NCBI GenBank assembly: GCA_963969495.1
Contig: OZ018321.1
Coordinates: 131,038,293-131,102,292 of the forward strand
Source of the DNA: Ceratothoa steindachneri
Lineage: Eukaryota > Arthropoda > Malacostraca > Isopoda > Cymothoidae
Direction: 5' to 3'
DNA length: 64,000 bases
Below the pieces are notes generated by a model. It made no database searches, had not been told where the DNA came from, and saw only the letters and a program-made list of their open reading frames with translations. Of this stretch, positions 11,396-23,126 are shown piece after piece. The position numbers and the translations under genes were made by a program. The stretch's first letter is position 1; every line of letters starts with the position of its first letter.

Positions 11396-13104
11396 CCTTG
11401 TTACCTATAGACTTGGTTTTGACGGGAAATTTTGTTCTGGCGTTCGGCCGAAATTTTGGTGTTCGTTAAGTTAGCATCAATACTGCGCACAGTGCAGGGT
11501 TTACTCGTAGTTTCAGAAATATTTTATTAATTTTTTGCCATAATAAGTGCGAACCAAGTTTAGTGCTTTTATACACTTTTAACTTCAATAAGAAGTATTT
11601 TTTTGTTCTTTGTCCTACCTCCGGGAATCAATTAATGACAAAAACCGAGTTTATAATGATCATTGCAGTCAGAATAGTCCATTTTCCTTAATAAAAAACG
11701 TTTATGAATGGCTTTTTTACCACATTATTTTAGTATCAATGGTTTGAAGTGCCGATGGATTTTTAAGAATTCTTAAATGAGTTCAGATGTCTAGCGTTAA
11801 ATTCGTTTACAGTTTAATATAATTTGAGGGCATTTGTAATGCATATTTTGTAAATTGAGAACACTTTTAATGGTAAATTTTCTTTTACACTTTATGAACA
11901 ATCAATGTGAAATTGTTCCAGTGCGTTTAATGTAGAGTTGCGTCATTTAGTCGCCACATTTTTTAAAATGTCTCCGATAAACGTAAGTTAACTACGATAT
12001 AATTAATTATAATATATGTTTTATAAATCATCGAATAAGCTTTCATGACTGCCGCTAGTCTTCGCTGTTCTGTGTTGCCAAGTAATAATATTTTTCATAA
12101 CGCGGTAGGTTAGAAATTTAATTATATGAATAAAAAAAAGGAAATCAAATATTAATGCAAACATTTTGGTAATATTAATGATTAAAAATTTAAATAATTA
12201 TATAAAGTTAATTACGATGAAAAAGGGGGGGAATTAGCAGCTTTGTCTTGAAACAATATAGTTTCATAAATTTTCGACAGTAATCATATATATACCGTAA
12301 TAAAGTAAAAAAAAAAATCAACAAATTTAATTTATTTTATTGGTAAATGTCCTATATTGTTTATTTATAAATAAACATACCCCAAAACTTTATATCTCAT
12401 CAAATAATAATATATTAAATTATCACTCGCTGAACGATATCCATCGTAAAGTGTGCTATGAATAATTGGGGCAACCGTACGTTAAATATGACAGATTTCA
12501 AATGCGCTCTATACATGTTTTATGTGACATTGAAGCGTGTACTACATGCAGGGTACACACCTCTAACGTTAGGGAGTGCCATTCCTCCTGGTTTCAGTTG
12601 TGGTGGGGCCACTATACTATTAACTCTCTTCGGCTTAAAAAAATTGATAATTAAAAAAATACTTTCTCCTCAAACTTTATATTAACGAATCAACGAGACA
12701 GTGGTACTGCATCAAAGAAAGCAACTTGGCGTGATAAGGTCGCTAACTGCACCCTAAACTCTAGTGTTTAGGATGCTTTGATCAGGATGACACTGTTCAC
12801 CACATCCCTTTTAATGCAGGAAACAACTTTGCTTATAAATCAAGCTCATTAGACTAAGCAAATCATATTGATCGCGGTTATAAATGATTGATTATAATAG
12901 ATTGAAAGATCGCTTTTATTTTAGTAAAAGTGTCAGAGGATTGTCGAATCAAGATTTCAGCGTTGATCTCATGAATTTCAATCTTTTTTAGGAGCGCTGA
13001 AATAAATGATTTTTCTCATATATTATTAGTATTATTTTCCTACAATCCAGTTTGCAGAATAGATTTTTATCGATGAAGTTGAGTTTCCTCAATATGATTT
13101 TGGA
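11396..13104. other. Noncoding AT-rich stretch
   Basis: No convincing gene. Small frames around 12458-12685 have no recognisable motif. Confidence 0.5.
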
Positions 13105-13475
13105 GAGAAAATGAAACATGTCTTTTGAAGAGAGGATTTAAAAAACAGGCCTGTGCAGAGGGGATTACACAAAAGGCTTGGGTGTAGGTTTAAAAAGCAG
13201 GTGTTTAGAAAGATGAAGAAATAACAGGGTTTTAGAGAGGGGATTGAATAACAGGCTTTTTTTAAAGAGGATTAAACAATAGCTTTTGCAGAGAGAATTT
13301 AATTTAGGATTAAACAACACGCTTTTGGAGAGATGAGTAAACAGCAGGATTTTGGAGAGAGAAGTAAACAACAGCTTTTTGAGAGAGAATTAAAAAACAG
13401 TTTTTGTGCAGAGAGAATTTAACAACAGGCCTTAGCAGAAAGGATTAAACAAAAGTCTTTGTGAGAGGAATTTAA
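13105..13475. repeat. Diverged minisatellite, unit about 30-38 bp
   Basis: Repeated variants of a unit containing TTTTGGAGAGAGGATTAAACAACAG run through the interval about ten times with varying length. The units are degenerate, so this is an old array. Minus-strand frames across it (leucine/serine/lysine repeats) are translation artefacts. Confidence 0.75.
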
Positions 13476-13699
13476 TATTGTAATAACTAATTATTCTTTT
13501 CTTTCTCTTCGTAATTATTTTTATTAGGAAGAAAAATCCAACAAGGGAATATCTCTCCTAAAGTTTGTAATGAGAAATCTGCGAAAGAATCGATCAAATT
13601 ACTTTTGAAAGGATGTGAAAGGTCGTCCGAGGAAGTATCGGAAGAGCCAACATCTCTTGTCAAACTAAAGTATTGATTTTTCTGTGGAAAAATCATTGA

Positions 13700-13870
13700 A
13701 CTCTCAAACTCCTTGAACGATTAAACTGACTAAGCGGTTAAGAGAGTATCTCATTTCAAAGTATTTATTTTTTCTGGGAAAAACTCCCTGAAAATCAAAC
13801 TCACTGAAAGATTAAACTCACTGAACGATTAAACTTACCGAAAGATTAAACTCACTGAACGATTGACTTT
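13700..13870. repeat. Short tandem array, unit about 19-20 bp
   Basis: Units of the form AACTCACTGAACGATTAA recur five or six times, clearest from 13790 to 13866, with GAACGATT and GAAAGATT variants alternating. Confidence 0.7.
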
Positions 13871-14320
13871 CCGGTTAAGCACAAACACATTTATTAAACG
13901 TACTTTTTCTAGGGAGAAAATAGCTTTTAACAAGTATAATAATACTATTGTCATAGATCAAAGACCCAACCTTCCTCTTTTGACCATAACTCGCACCAGG
14001 GACCCCCTTGTCAGGGGTTAAGGAGGTATAATCATCATCAATCACTCAGAATTGACGGGAAATGTACAGAGTTCTTATCTAAAGGAGAAAAAGGTATTTC
14101 AGACCCACCAAATGTCCTAAAGCAAGATTAAAACAGCCCTAAAACATGTAGTGAATATGGCTCAACTGATTCTCTTTCAAGAAAGAGACATCATGTCCTA
14201 TGCATGTCTTTAAGCGTTGTAAAACACATCGAAAACAAGTCATAAGTCTCAAATAATTTTTATGAAGCCCCAAAGCGGTTCCAAGCAAGTTCGTAAGCCA
14301 ATCTAAATTAAGTTCTTAAA
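13871..14320. other. Noncoding spacer before the mariner
   Basis: No gene or repeat structure recognised. Unique AT-rich sequence up to the mariner's TA target. Confidence 0.5.
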
Positions 14321-15256
14321 TACGAGGGGCGGTCAATAAGTTTTGCGAATCGGTAGGGCAAAACAGAGGAAAGAGGATGGCTGTTTGTGGGGGTGTTAGG
14401 ACAAGTTACGACAAGTCAGGACCTGCAGCCGCACGATCCTGCCTCGTCTATTTAAGAAGCAGTAGCTGATCGCGGATCGTCAGTCATAAAATTTTCAACA
14501 ATGGAGAAGGTTGAGCACCGCGCAGTGATAAAATTTTTGACCAAGGAAGGCAAGAATGCAAAAGAGATCCATGAACGCATGGTTGCAGTGTTCACCGACA
14601 CCGCCCCTTCCTATGCAACCATTGCTCGCTGGAATAGGGAGTTCTGCCATGGTCGTGAGTCCCTCGAAGATGACCCCCGTCCAGTCCGCCCGTCAAACGT
14701 GACCAACGAGGACAATGTGTCCCGTTTGGAGGGGATGATCCTGGAAAATAGACGGGTGAGGGTCGAAAAAATCGAGCGAAAACTTGGAATATCACGTGGA
14801 AGTGTTATCAACATCATCCACGACAATTTGGACATGATCAAGGTCTCTGCCTGTTGGGTCCCTAGAAACCTTACGCCCCATGATCGACTTCAACGTCGTC
14901 AAAGTCCACAAGGCCAGAGTTCCACAAGCTGCCCTGCTCGAGTGCGGATTCGAGGAACTCAACCATCCTTCCTACACCCCAGATTTTGCCACTAGCGACT
15001 ACTTTTTATTTCGCCATTTCAAGGCTGCACTGCGTGGACGCCGGTTTGGGGACGATGAAGATGTCCAGCTCGCAGTCCATGAGTGGATTAAACAACAGTC
15101 GGGAGATTTCTGGTTGTCGGGAATTCGAAGTTTCAGGGACAAGTGGCGCAAGTGCATTGAAGTCGAGAGTAGTTATATTGAAAAATAATAAAACACTTTT
15201 CCTCATATCTCGTTTCCTTATATCCGAATTGCAAAACTTATTGACCGCCCCTCGTA
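14321..15256 (+). mobile_element. Mariner-type transposon, internal deletion derivative with intact ends
   Basis: Terminal inverted repeats CGAGGGGCGGTCAATAAG (14323 on) and its complement (ending 15254) are identical for 24 bp and similar for about 31 bp. They are flanked by TA at 14321-14322 and 15255-15256, the Tc1/mariner target duplication. The 936-bp span is shorter than the ~1.3 kb of a full mariner because the middle of the transposase gene is missing. The preserved ends could in principle be moved in trans. Confidence 0.92.
14501..15188 (+). pseudogene. Mariner transposase with catalytic core deleted
   Basis: The N-terminal DNA-binding half is open from MEKVEHRAVIKFLTKEGKN at 14501, with two helix-turn-helix-like segments ending at WVPRNLTPHDR near 14880. 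The sequence then jumps, with a change of frame, to the C-terminal part (VHKARVPQAALLECGFEELN, HPSYTPDFATSDYFLF, then a terminal CIEVESSYIEK at 15187). In intact mariners the first two catalytic aspartates lie between these parts and are absent here. The third, in the TSDY position, remains. The product cannot catalyse transposition. Confidence 0.88.
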
Positions 15257-16189
15257 TGTTCTAACCCAGATTTGGGAAAACGGAGAATTTAAGGTTTTAG
15301 AATTTCCAAAAGATTCAAATAGAGAAAATTGGTATTCAAGGAAAGTTAACTTAACATATTATGATATTCATGGCTGTTTAGTGGGTTTTACCATGTTAAA
15401 TATTACCAAACACATTTTTGGTAAATTATGAAAGGAATTGAAGGGTGGAATTTGTTTATTACTACTTGGGTTGTGTTCAGTAGTAATTGAAAAGAAATAC
15501 TTCAAAGTTTACAAAAAGCAAACTCAATTTTTCAAATGATTTCCAACATTTTACCAGCAATTAGGAGCAGTTTCCTACATAGGGAACCCGCTGCTCTCAA
15601 GCAAGAGCAAGACAATCGCTAACAAAAACAGAAGTTTTCTGTCTCACTCCTTCTTCACCTTAATCACTTGCATTCGTCCCCACCCTAATCCACGTCTTGT
15701 CCCTCGGTTCGGTCTGAGAACCTAAATAAAGTTGTATAAAACCTGCTTCTTTCACGCCTCTTTGTGTCCAAATTAATGTGTTTAAATTAGATTTATATAA
15801 AAGGATAAGGGAGGTTGCCGATTAAAAGCCTACATCAATATCAGCCTCAACTTCAACATTAAAAGCCTCAACACGAACCGATTTCCACAAGATGTGGTTG
15901 GCACCCAATTACAAAGCAAATATTTCCTTTCATCATAAATACATCAGAGGGATGACCAGTCTCTAGATCACATGTGACCAGGGCCTCAATAATTTTAAAA
16001 ACCTTTTCGAAATTTGGCGTAAAATGGCGAAAATTGAGCAAACGACTAAGGAAACCCGCTTTTCTGGAGGAAAAGCCTGAAGCAGTAGATGACACTGCTA
16101 AGGTAATTAGGTAATGCAACTAGTTCGGATTATCGGATTAAGTAGTTTCTAAATTAGGTACAGAAGGCAATTTGCGTTTGGAGCTCGTG

Positions 16190-16191
<2 letters not shown>
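15257..16191. other. Noncoding region
   Basis: No recognisable gene or repeat. The open minus-strand frame at 15868-16119 (83 codons) has no identifiable domain. Confidence 0.45.

Positions 16192-16270
<79 letters not shown>
16192..16270. repeat. (TA)n followed by (GA)n microsatellite
   Basis: About 49 bp of TA run directly into 30 bp of GA and then into the left end of the adjacent transposon. Confidence 0.95.
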
Positions 16271-16274
<4 letters not shown>

Positions 16275-17604
16275 GACCACAAAAATTGTCTCTGTATTTA
16301 ATCGCTTATTACACAGTGATTATTACAGCTTTCAAAGTGAAATAAAAACATTCAAAACAGAAAATTTTAAAGTGTTATATCATTTGTTGAATATCTTGGA
16401 TACGAAATCTGCACTTATAAAAAATGACAGATTTATCTACCACAATCATGAATTATTTGGCGGACATGCAAAGTGTTTTCATCGCAGAAGAGATGATCAA
16501 ACATTGCTTAGTAGTTGCCACCCAACGGTCTTTCAGACGGCAATACGATCAGCAAAGGACAATAGATCCAATAACAATACGCAGGTTTTTCGCAAAATCG
16601 AATCATCACGGCTTAATCAAGAACATGCATAAAGGCAAGTCCGGGCGTAGCAAAGGTGTGCGAACCGCTGAAAATATTGATTCAGCCGTAAATCAGCTTG
16701 AAACGGACGAAAAATATATGAGACAACTATTAGCTGAGACAGGAATCAAAAGGGAGAGCATTTGGAAAATAATTATGTTGAATTTGAGGATCAAGTTATT
16801 CAAAATTATGTCTTTTCACTAATTTAGCAAACGAGACTACCAGCGTCGTTTGGTGTTTTGTGAATGCATTGAAACAATGATTGAACAAAGCCAGCTGAGA
16901 TTAATTGACATAATATTCAGTGATGAATGCCACATATATCTCAATAATGAGATCATTAATAAACAGAATTACTGGTTTTGGTCACAAAACAAGTCAAAGA
17001 TACACGTAGAGAACCTCTGCATTCGCCAAAAGTTATTGTCTAGTGTGGTTTAAGTAGCAGCAAGGCTTATGGTCTTTATTTTTTTGAGAACCCAGAGACA
17101 AGAAGACCGCATTTAGCAACCAACAAGATAAGTAGGAATGCTGTTTTTGAACAAATGGTTTTAGCAAGACGGCGCAACAGCCCACACAACTAGACAATCA
17201 CTAGAGTGTTTAACAAGATTTTTTTAACAAAGAATCAGTTCTGATCACTCGCCGTTTCCCTGGCTAGCAAGATCTCCCGATCTATCACCTATGGACTTTT
17301 TTCTATGGGGATTTGTCAAGGACAAAGTATTCGGGCAAAATCCAGCTTCTATAGAAGAATTAAAAGCAAGCGGTGGTAGAGAGTGTACAGAACATTGAAT
17401 GCAGCGTTTTGGAAAATGTAATAAATAATTTCCTTTACCGTTGTGTGAAATGTAAGAATGTCCAGGGACGCCACTTTGAACACATGTAAAATATAATAAA
17501 GCTTTAAAACGTTCTCTTTCGCATACATTTCATTTCATTTATTAAGCTGTAATAATGACTGAGTAATAAGCGTTTAAAAATAGAGACAATTTTTGTCGTC
17601 TCAC
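16271..17604 (+). mobile_element. Decayed mariner-family transposon with long inverted ends
   Basis: The left end GTGAGACCACAAAAATTGTC and the right end, read on the minus strand, GTGAGACGACAAAAATTGTC remain similar inward for about 60 bp, sharing CGCTTATTAC and ATTATTACAGCTT blocks. The 1,334-bp span is full mariner length. No TA duplication is visible: the left flank is a GA microsatellite and the right flank is TTAATA. Confidence 0.85.
16424..17400 (+). pseudogene. Mariner-family transposase, several frameshifts and stops
   Basis: The start is near MTDLSTTIMNYLADMQSVF at 16424. After a frame change the first catalytic motif reads IIFSDECHIYLNN (around 16910-16950). Beyond further breaks, QDGATAHTTRQSLECL (about 17166) holds the second aspartate. 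The third motif, RSPDLSPMDFFLWGFVKDKV (17270-17330), holds the final acid, an aspartate. Counting the intervening codons, including one stop, gives about 41 residues between the second and third aspartates, so a DD41D-like spacing. Breaks lie near 16820, 17052 and 17227. Confidence 0.82.
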
Positions 17605-19376
17605 TTAATATTTATGTGAGAAATTTCAGAGAACGGAGAGAGTGAGAGAGAAAAGAGAGAGAGAGAGAATTGAGCTCGCTTATGCTTGACGGAGTAGGTT
17701 CCATCGAGTTACTACACTTAAAGTGTCCCACTTCCATATTCTATGGTTCAATACGAAGCCATAACTGTCTACTCTTTGCGGGTGGTGGTGAAGGCAAGTG
17801 GAGGAGTAAAGTTGAAAGGATACTTCCTTGTCCATCCATAAGTCGAAGTTTTCATAACCGCTTTTTTTATCTTGTTCTTGCTGGTTCTGATATGCCTTCC
17901 AGGTATCTTCCACCCCAATTTGAACCTCCTTTCAATGCAGCTACAAGAAACCATTACAATTTTATATTTTGGTTACTAAATGGGGCTCATTTTCGGATAA
18001 AGGAGTTTGAACCCAATTTAAATCTGTAGATTAAAAAGGATCAAATGGGACGATTCGACAGTAATAACCAGACTATAACAACCACCGATTCTCTTCAATT
18101 TAGGTTGAGATTTTTACTATTATAATTCGACAACCTTGATTTTTTTGTTATTCTTGTTATTTACGTTTATTTTTTCCAGTCCTGTCCCTTCATTATATTT
18201 CCCTTAAGTATCACCTTTCTGGATTACATTAGTTTCCTGGTTCTTCCTGTTTCGTGGGGACTCGTTCGGGATGTTCTCAATTAGAATCCCTCGTGATTCC
18301 TCACCCAAGCTTGAATGAGCAAGATGGAGGCAATTAGAAACCCTTGCCCGTTGGCGTGCCTTATTAATAGCCTCTTGCTGATTTGCTTTTCTTTCTTTCT
18401 TATCTCTGTCCTTTTCTAAGTATCTGCTTTTGCCTCGTGTAGTAACATTTCTTTTTTATTTCCACTAAATCAAGCTGTCTTGACCATTTCTTACACCGTT
18501 CACTCAGCCATGCGATAGGAGGATCCCATTTTCCTTACTTGAAGCGACGGAAGGAAATGCGTAAATTTCTAATCATTGAAATTAGGGCGTAAAAAAATCT
18601 TGAAATGATCAACAGTCAAATTTCTATTGAGGATTATTTCCCATAGCGTGCATCTGGCAACTGTCACGATTGAGATAAAGTTGCCGCACTTAATTTTCCT
18701 TAGGATACAATAAAATAAAATTAAATCCAGATAAACATTAAACCGCATAAAACAACACAAACAAAAACAAACCAAAAAACAACAATAAACAAAAATAAGG
18801 AGGAAGAAGTAAGCACGCTCCGGCGTCTGGGAAATGCCCGCGTCGCCCTAGCGCAGCAGTATGCAACCAACATCAAAGCGAGTTAAGTAAAAGGAGGAAG
18901 CCAGCCTCCTCCAAGGATATACGAAGGAAAATAGGAAAAACTTGATATCTGTGAATGATCTGATGTTAAAAAAATGAGAAAAAAAGAAGGTTTAATTTAG
19001 AAGAATAAAGAAAAGTGCATAAGAATGGCAAAATCCCGCAGCACACTGCTGCGAGGTCTAGTTTCACAACTGCTACCAGCTGGTTTGTAAAAAGGGCAAA
19101 GCCATGCTAAAGTACGAACGCAAACGCTTTTGTGGACAGACTAAATGATAATAGGATTTGTGAGGCTAAGATCATTAGACGCCGCATCCAATTTCATAAT
19201 TCGATAGAAACTCGTACATACCAATTATGTGGGGGTATTTAACAACAACAACCTTTTTACCCTTATGGAACAAACACAAAAACATAAACTTCCCCAGAAA
19301 AATCTCCCCAACAGAGACGATTTTATAGTTTTCCCAAAAGAAACCCTGTGAGAAGTTTATAGTTGTTTTTAGTAAC
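17605..19376. other. Noncoding region after the mariner
   Basis: A GA-rich tract (17630-17668) follows the transposon. A plus-strand frame at 17670-18029 (119 codons) and the frames opposite it show no recognisable domain. A slightly GC-richer patch at 18800-18900 is unidentified. Confidence 0.45.
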
Positions 19377-19737
19377 GTGCGATTCTATATCTCACTATGT
19401 CGGGTGGTTGGTCGGTCCTCGTATTTTTTTGCGTTTTGGCGATAACATTGTAACTATTCGGCCGATTCTAACGAAACCTAAAGCCTTGCTGTTCTTTTGC
19501 ATTCTACTTTGAATGATATAATTGCCATGGTTATCCTAAGGTTAGCCCGGGAATTATTTGGCAATAACTTGGTAACTATCCTGCCGATTCTAACGAAGTT
19601 TGAAACCCTTATGTTGTTTTACATTCTCTTTTGAAAAATATAATTGCCAAGGTCCTCCCAAGGTTAGTTCGGGAATTATTGAAAGTTTTGAAGTTGGTAA
19701 GGTCATAAATCAGAATAAGTGAGAGCACGCGACTTTT
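19377..19737. repeat. Interspersed repeat with ~125-bp units (copy 2)
   Basis: The same repeat as 10783-11395. It opens GCGATTCTATATCTCACTATG, has units starting at about 19442 and 19563, and closes AATAAGTGAGAGCACGCGAC. It holds two to three units instead of four to five, so the internal array varies in length between copies. Confidence 0.7.
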
Positions 19738-20270
19738 GTTATTTTCCTGACTTTATTCCCCAAATCTACCGTCAACTCTTTGTAGCAAAGGAAAACTGAG
19801 TCTGGCAAGTTTCTTATACTAATGAACTCCAGATTCCCAAATGAAGTTGATTGTTTGGTGCTATTTACTTCAATTGACGGAGAGATTAACGTGAGATGCT
19901 GGTGTGAGAAAACAAATGTCTAAAATGAAACTCCACTGCATTGTGGTGATAAAAAGACACTGGGAAGGTTGCCGAATACTGCTGGGTTCGCTCAAGTGAA
20001 ATAGGGAGTTAAAAAACAAGTTGAAAGGGAGAAAATAATTGATTTATCAAGGTAACTTTCTCCCGTACTTCCTTGTCTCGTATCTCATTACCATGAATTT
20101 CCCATCAACATGTAAAACAGTTTCCATTGTTCTTTTATGGCAGTCAGAAGTTGAGTAATGTGTAGGGTGTAAACTTATACTCATTCTCTTCTTTACTGCA
20201 AAACAAACGACGTCCATGTTGGTTGATTTGGTTCTTGAGTTTCAAACTAATTTGATTAGCTTTTGAAGGG
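19738..20270. other. Noncoding spacer
   Basis: No gene or repeat recognised. Confidence 0.45.
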
Positions 20271-20690
20271 TTATAAAATACTTTAGGGGGGAGTAGGTTT
20301 TAAGGAATCTGGTAAACCCTCCAATTATATTATGTTGAGTTAGAGTGATATCATCTTACTTTTGAACCACTTACTTTAATGAATTTAACGTTATTAATAG
20401 CTAATCCAACAGGGTTATAAAATACTTTAGAGGAGAGTAGCTTTTGAGGAATCTGGTAAATCCTCCAATGATCTTATGTTGAGTTAGAGTGATACCATCT
20501 TACTTTTGAACCACTTACTTTAATGAATTTAACGTTATTAATAGCTAATCCAACAGGGTTATAAAATACTTTAGAGGAGAGTAACTTTTAAGGAATCTGG
20601 TAAATCCTCCAATGATCTTATGTTGAGTTAGAGTGATACCATCTTACTTTTGAACCACGTTATTAATAGCTAATCCAACGGTTAATGCCA
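20271..20690. repeat. Tandem repeat, 144-bp unit, three copies
   Basis: TTATAAAATACTTTAG recurs at 20271, 20415 and 20559, an exact 144-bp period. The second and third units are nearly identical and the first is more diverged. The third lacks part of the stretch between GAACCAC and GTTATTAATAG. Confidence 0.9.
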
Positions 20691-20706
20691 ACTAAAGGGA
20701 AAATAT

Positions 20707-21092
20707 TAGGGCATCCGGAACGTTTGTGTCGCCTTGGAAAAGTAAAAATATTTGTAGGTGAATTTACTAATTGATATAGTTACCATTCTGTTGTACAACC
20801 TTTTTCCATTGTTATATTAATTTATTTATTCCCTCGCGATATAAACTTGGGGTAAGGTCGTTAAAAAAATTAAATAAATCATGTTCTAACACATTTATGA
20901 TTATTGAAACTTTTTTACAGAGTAAATTTTGTAGGCTTTGGAAAAGGTGGAAGTTCGTAGATGCAAATTTTAATAAGAATGAACTAGTCAGAACTTGTTG
21001 AACAGATGGTATTCATTTAGTAAGTGAAGTTTATTTAAAAAAAATATAAAGTGATTTTCCAATGTAGCACGAACTTTCCGGATGATCTTTTA
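20707..21092 (-). mobile_element. Short mariner deletion derivative (MITE-like)
   Basis: The inverted ends are GGGCATCCGGAACGTTTGTG (left) and, on the minus strand, GATCATCCGGAAAGTTCGTG (right), with similarity continuing to TTGGAAAA about 30 bp in. Near the left end the minus strand reads WKKVVQQNGNYI, like the C-terminus of mariner transposases. The rest of the gene is gone. Confidence 0.6.
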
Positions 21093-21292
21093 AAAATATT
21101 TAATGAATAAGAAATACAAGAGTATTCTGAGTGCTGTGTGTGGAGGGGGGGGGGGGGCAATGCGCAAGGTATTTGAAAACAAAATTTTAGAGAACCAAAC
21201 CTTTTCCTCTCTTCTTTTCAGATTAAAATATTTGAGAACACAACTTTGACAATGCCCCAAACTTTATTATCTCCCTTTTTTTAGCTCAATAC

Positions 21293-21880
21293 ATGGCAGA
21301 TTCTAATTTTAGGCAGGAAAAGAGAAGGCACGTTATCTTCGTTGCCATAACCCCAAACCACGGTGATTCAGAGATAGCCATCTTCTTCAACGTGGCCGTG
21401 GCATCTCAAATGGGCGTGGCAGCCGTAGTCAAGAAAAAGAATAATTTTAACTGGTCAGACATCGTCAGCACGATCAAGTTTGTTTAGCAGATCCAGGACT
21501 TCACCAATGATGACCTCAACAATTTGATGATGGCAGCTAAGAGGACACTGTTGTTAAACCCTGGATCGAGGGAGTGGTCTTGGAGAGGCCATACTGTAAG
21601 ACTCAGGCCCGTCCCAAACAGCTCACTCCACCCAGAAGTTGCTAGTTGAGAAGTTCACGATCGTGTAACCCATGCAATGCGGCATCCTAGGTCTCCAAAT
21701 TTGAACTATCAAGACTACTATGTCTGTGTTATCAGTGAGAGAGACACCCAATCATAGTAAGAAGGACTCGTTGAAAACGATCATCGTGGTTAACATGAAA
21801 TAGAACCACATGGTCCTGGCATGCATTTGCGTCTGAGGCCCCATTGAGGCCACCATAGGGACAACGCAATTTTATTGACT
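21293..21880 (+). pseudogene. Decayed mariner-type transposase fragments
   Basis: It starts MADSNFRQEKRRHVIFVAIT, resembling the N-terminus of an arthropod mariner lineage. The body is missing, and the reading resumes near 21556 with residues like PGSREW/PWIEGVV...RPY and at about 21680 with HPRSPNLNYQDYYVCVISER, which matches the third-acid region (SPD...DYY) of such transposases. The frame is interrupted repeatedly. The assignment rests on scattered short matches. Confidence 0.5.
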
Positions 21881-23110
21881 AACTTATCTTAACGTGTGTA
21901 TGTTAAAACATGTATACCAATTTCTTATGGAGGTACAATTTTTTTTATTGAATATCTTTGTTTTATCTAAAATTATAGTGCATTTTCAAATTTCTGGCGT
22001 ATAATGCACATTCTCGACAGTTCTCATGTTTGGATTAATTATTTTTTGTCTTCATCGACTTTGTATAAATAATTATATCCTTTTTGCGTTATAGTTTTTT
22101 TTCTACTTATTCTTTCCTAGTTTTTCCCCTATACAAGAATGCCATGTTTCACTAGTTGGAAGTACATATTGCGAATGAGCACTATATACCGAAAAATTAT
22201 TTTGGCGCAGGGCTTTGCTTAAATCCAGTGTTTTTTCTTATTATCTTCGCTGAAGCAAACACGTATCTAGCTCGGTCTGTGTTAGCCCCAGCCATTATTT
22301 TGGGAGTATTGTCGGTGCACTGAAAATGGAATTGCCAGATATTTGATTCATTTGTCTCGGATAAACAAGTTAATCTAAGAAATCTGCAAAATCTATAGTA
22401 AATCACAGCGAAAGTAACTTATAGTGATGAATACCTTGGATGAAAGTTGTCATGGATTTAATCAGAAATCAACTTCAATATAATTAAAAATCGATTTGGA
22501 TAAATGACTTGTCCGCGGCTGGAAACAGTATGAATGATTTTCAGTCACAAATATCGAGTTACGCTTTTGATTTTGTTTAAAAACTATTTGAAATTTAATA
22601 TTTATATTCATACTTAATGCAGTCTTGACGTTTTTGTATTATTTTGATGGTGTATAAATAATTAACGACCCTTTTATCCACTTAAAAATCAGTTATCCTA
22701 ATCTTTCTGCCTAGCAATCTAGCTTTAATGAGTTGATTATATGATTAGAAATACGATTGTTTATATAGGAGGATAGTTTGATATTTTCAGTATAATATGA
22801 AAATATTAAAAAAAATATCCTCATTCCATTGAATATATTACAAATATTGGAGATGGTCGATAATAAAAACCAGATATGGCCAGTGGTTATTCTTTGCTGA
22901 TGTTTTGTTCCTCTGAATCTTCTTCAGTAGATCGAAACCTCAGTAAAAAAGAACATTGTACCACATATAGTTTCTTTTATCGTTCTTCTCCATTTGTTGC
23001 TAAAAGACACTAATAATTGCAAGTAATATACCAGCATATTTCAATCATGACCAATTTTACCATTTTTTAGTAACTATGCATAATCTCTTCGTACTCTAAC
23101 AGTTTTTGTT
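21881..23110. other. Intergenic or intronic AT-rich DNA upstream of the Knirps-like exon
   Basis: No coding exon with the first zinc finger of a nuclear receptor (CxVCxE...CEGCK) could be found here on the plus strand. The final part must be intron, because the exon at 23127 begins in mid-domain behind a splice acceptor. Confidence 0.5.
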
Positions 23111-23126
23111 TTTTTCTCTTTCACAG
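23107..23126 (+). other. Splice acceptor (polypyrimidine tract and AG)
   Basis: The tract TTTTTTTCTCTTTCACAG ends at 23126, immediately before the codon for the serine of SFFGRTYNN. In Knirps-family receptors this residue follows the CEGCK at the end of the first zinc finger, so a phase-0 intron here separates the two fingers. Confidence 0.85.

Noticed and set aside
13165..13371. Leucine/serine/lysine repeat frame
   Set aside because: Produced by the 13105-13475 minisatellite; no start context or domain.
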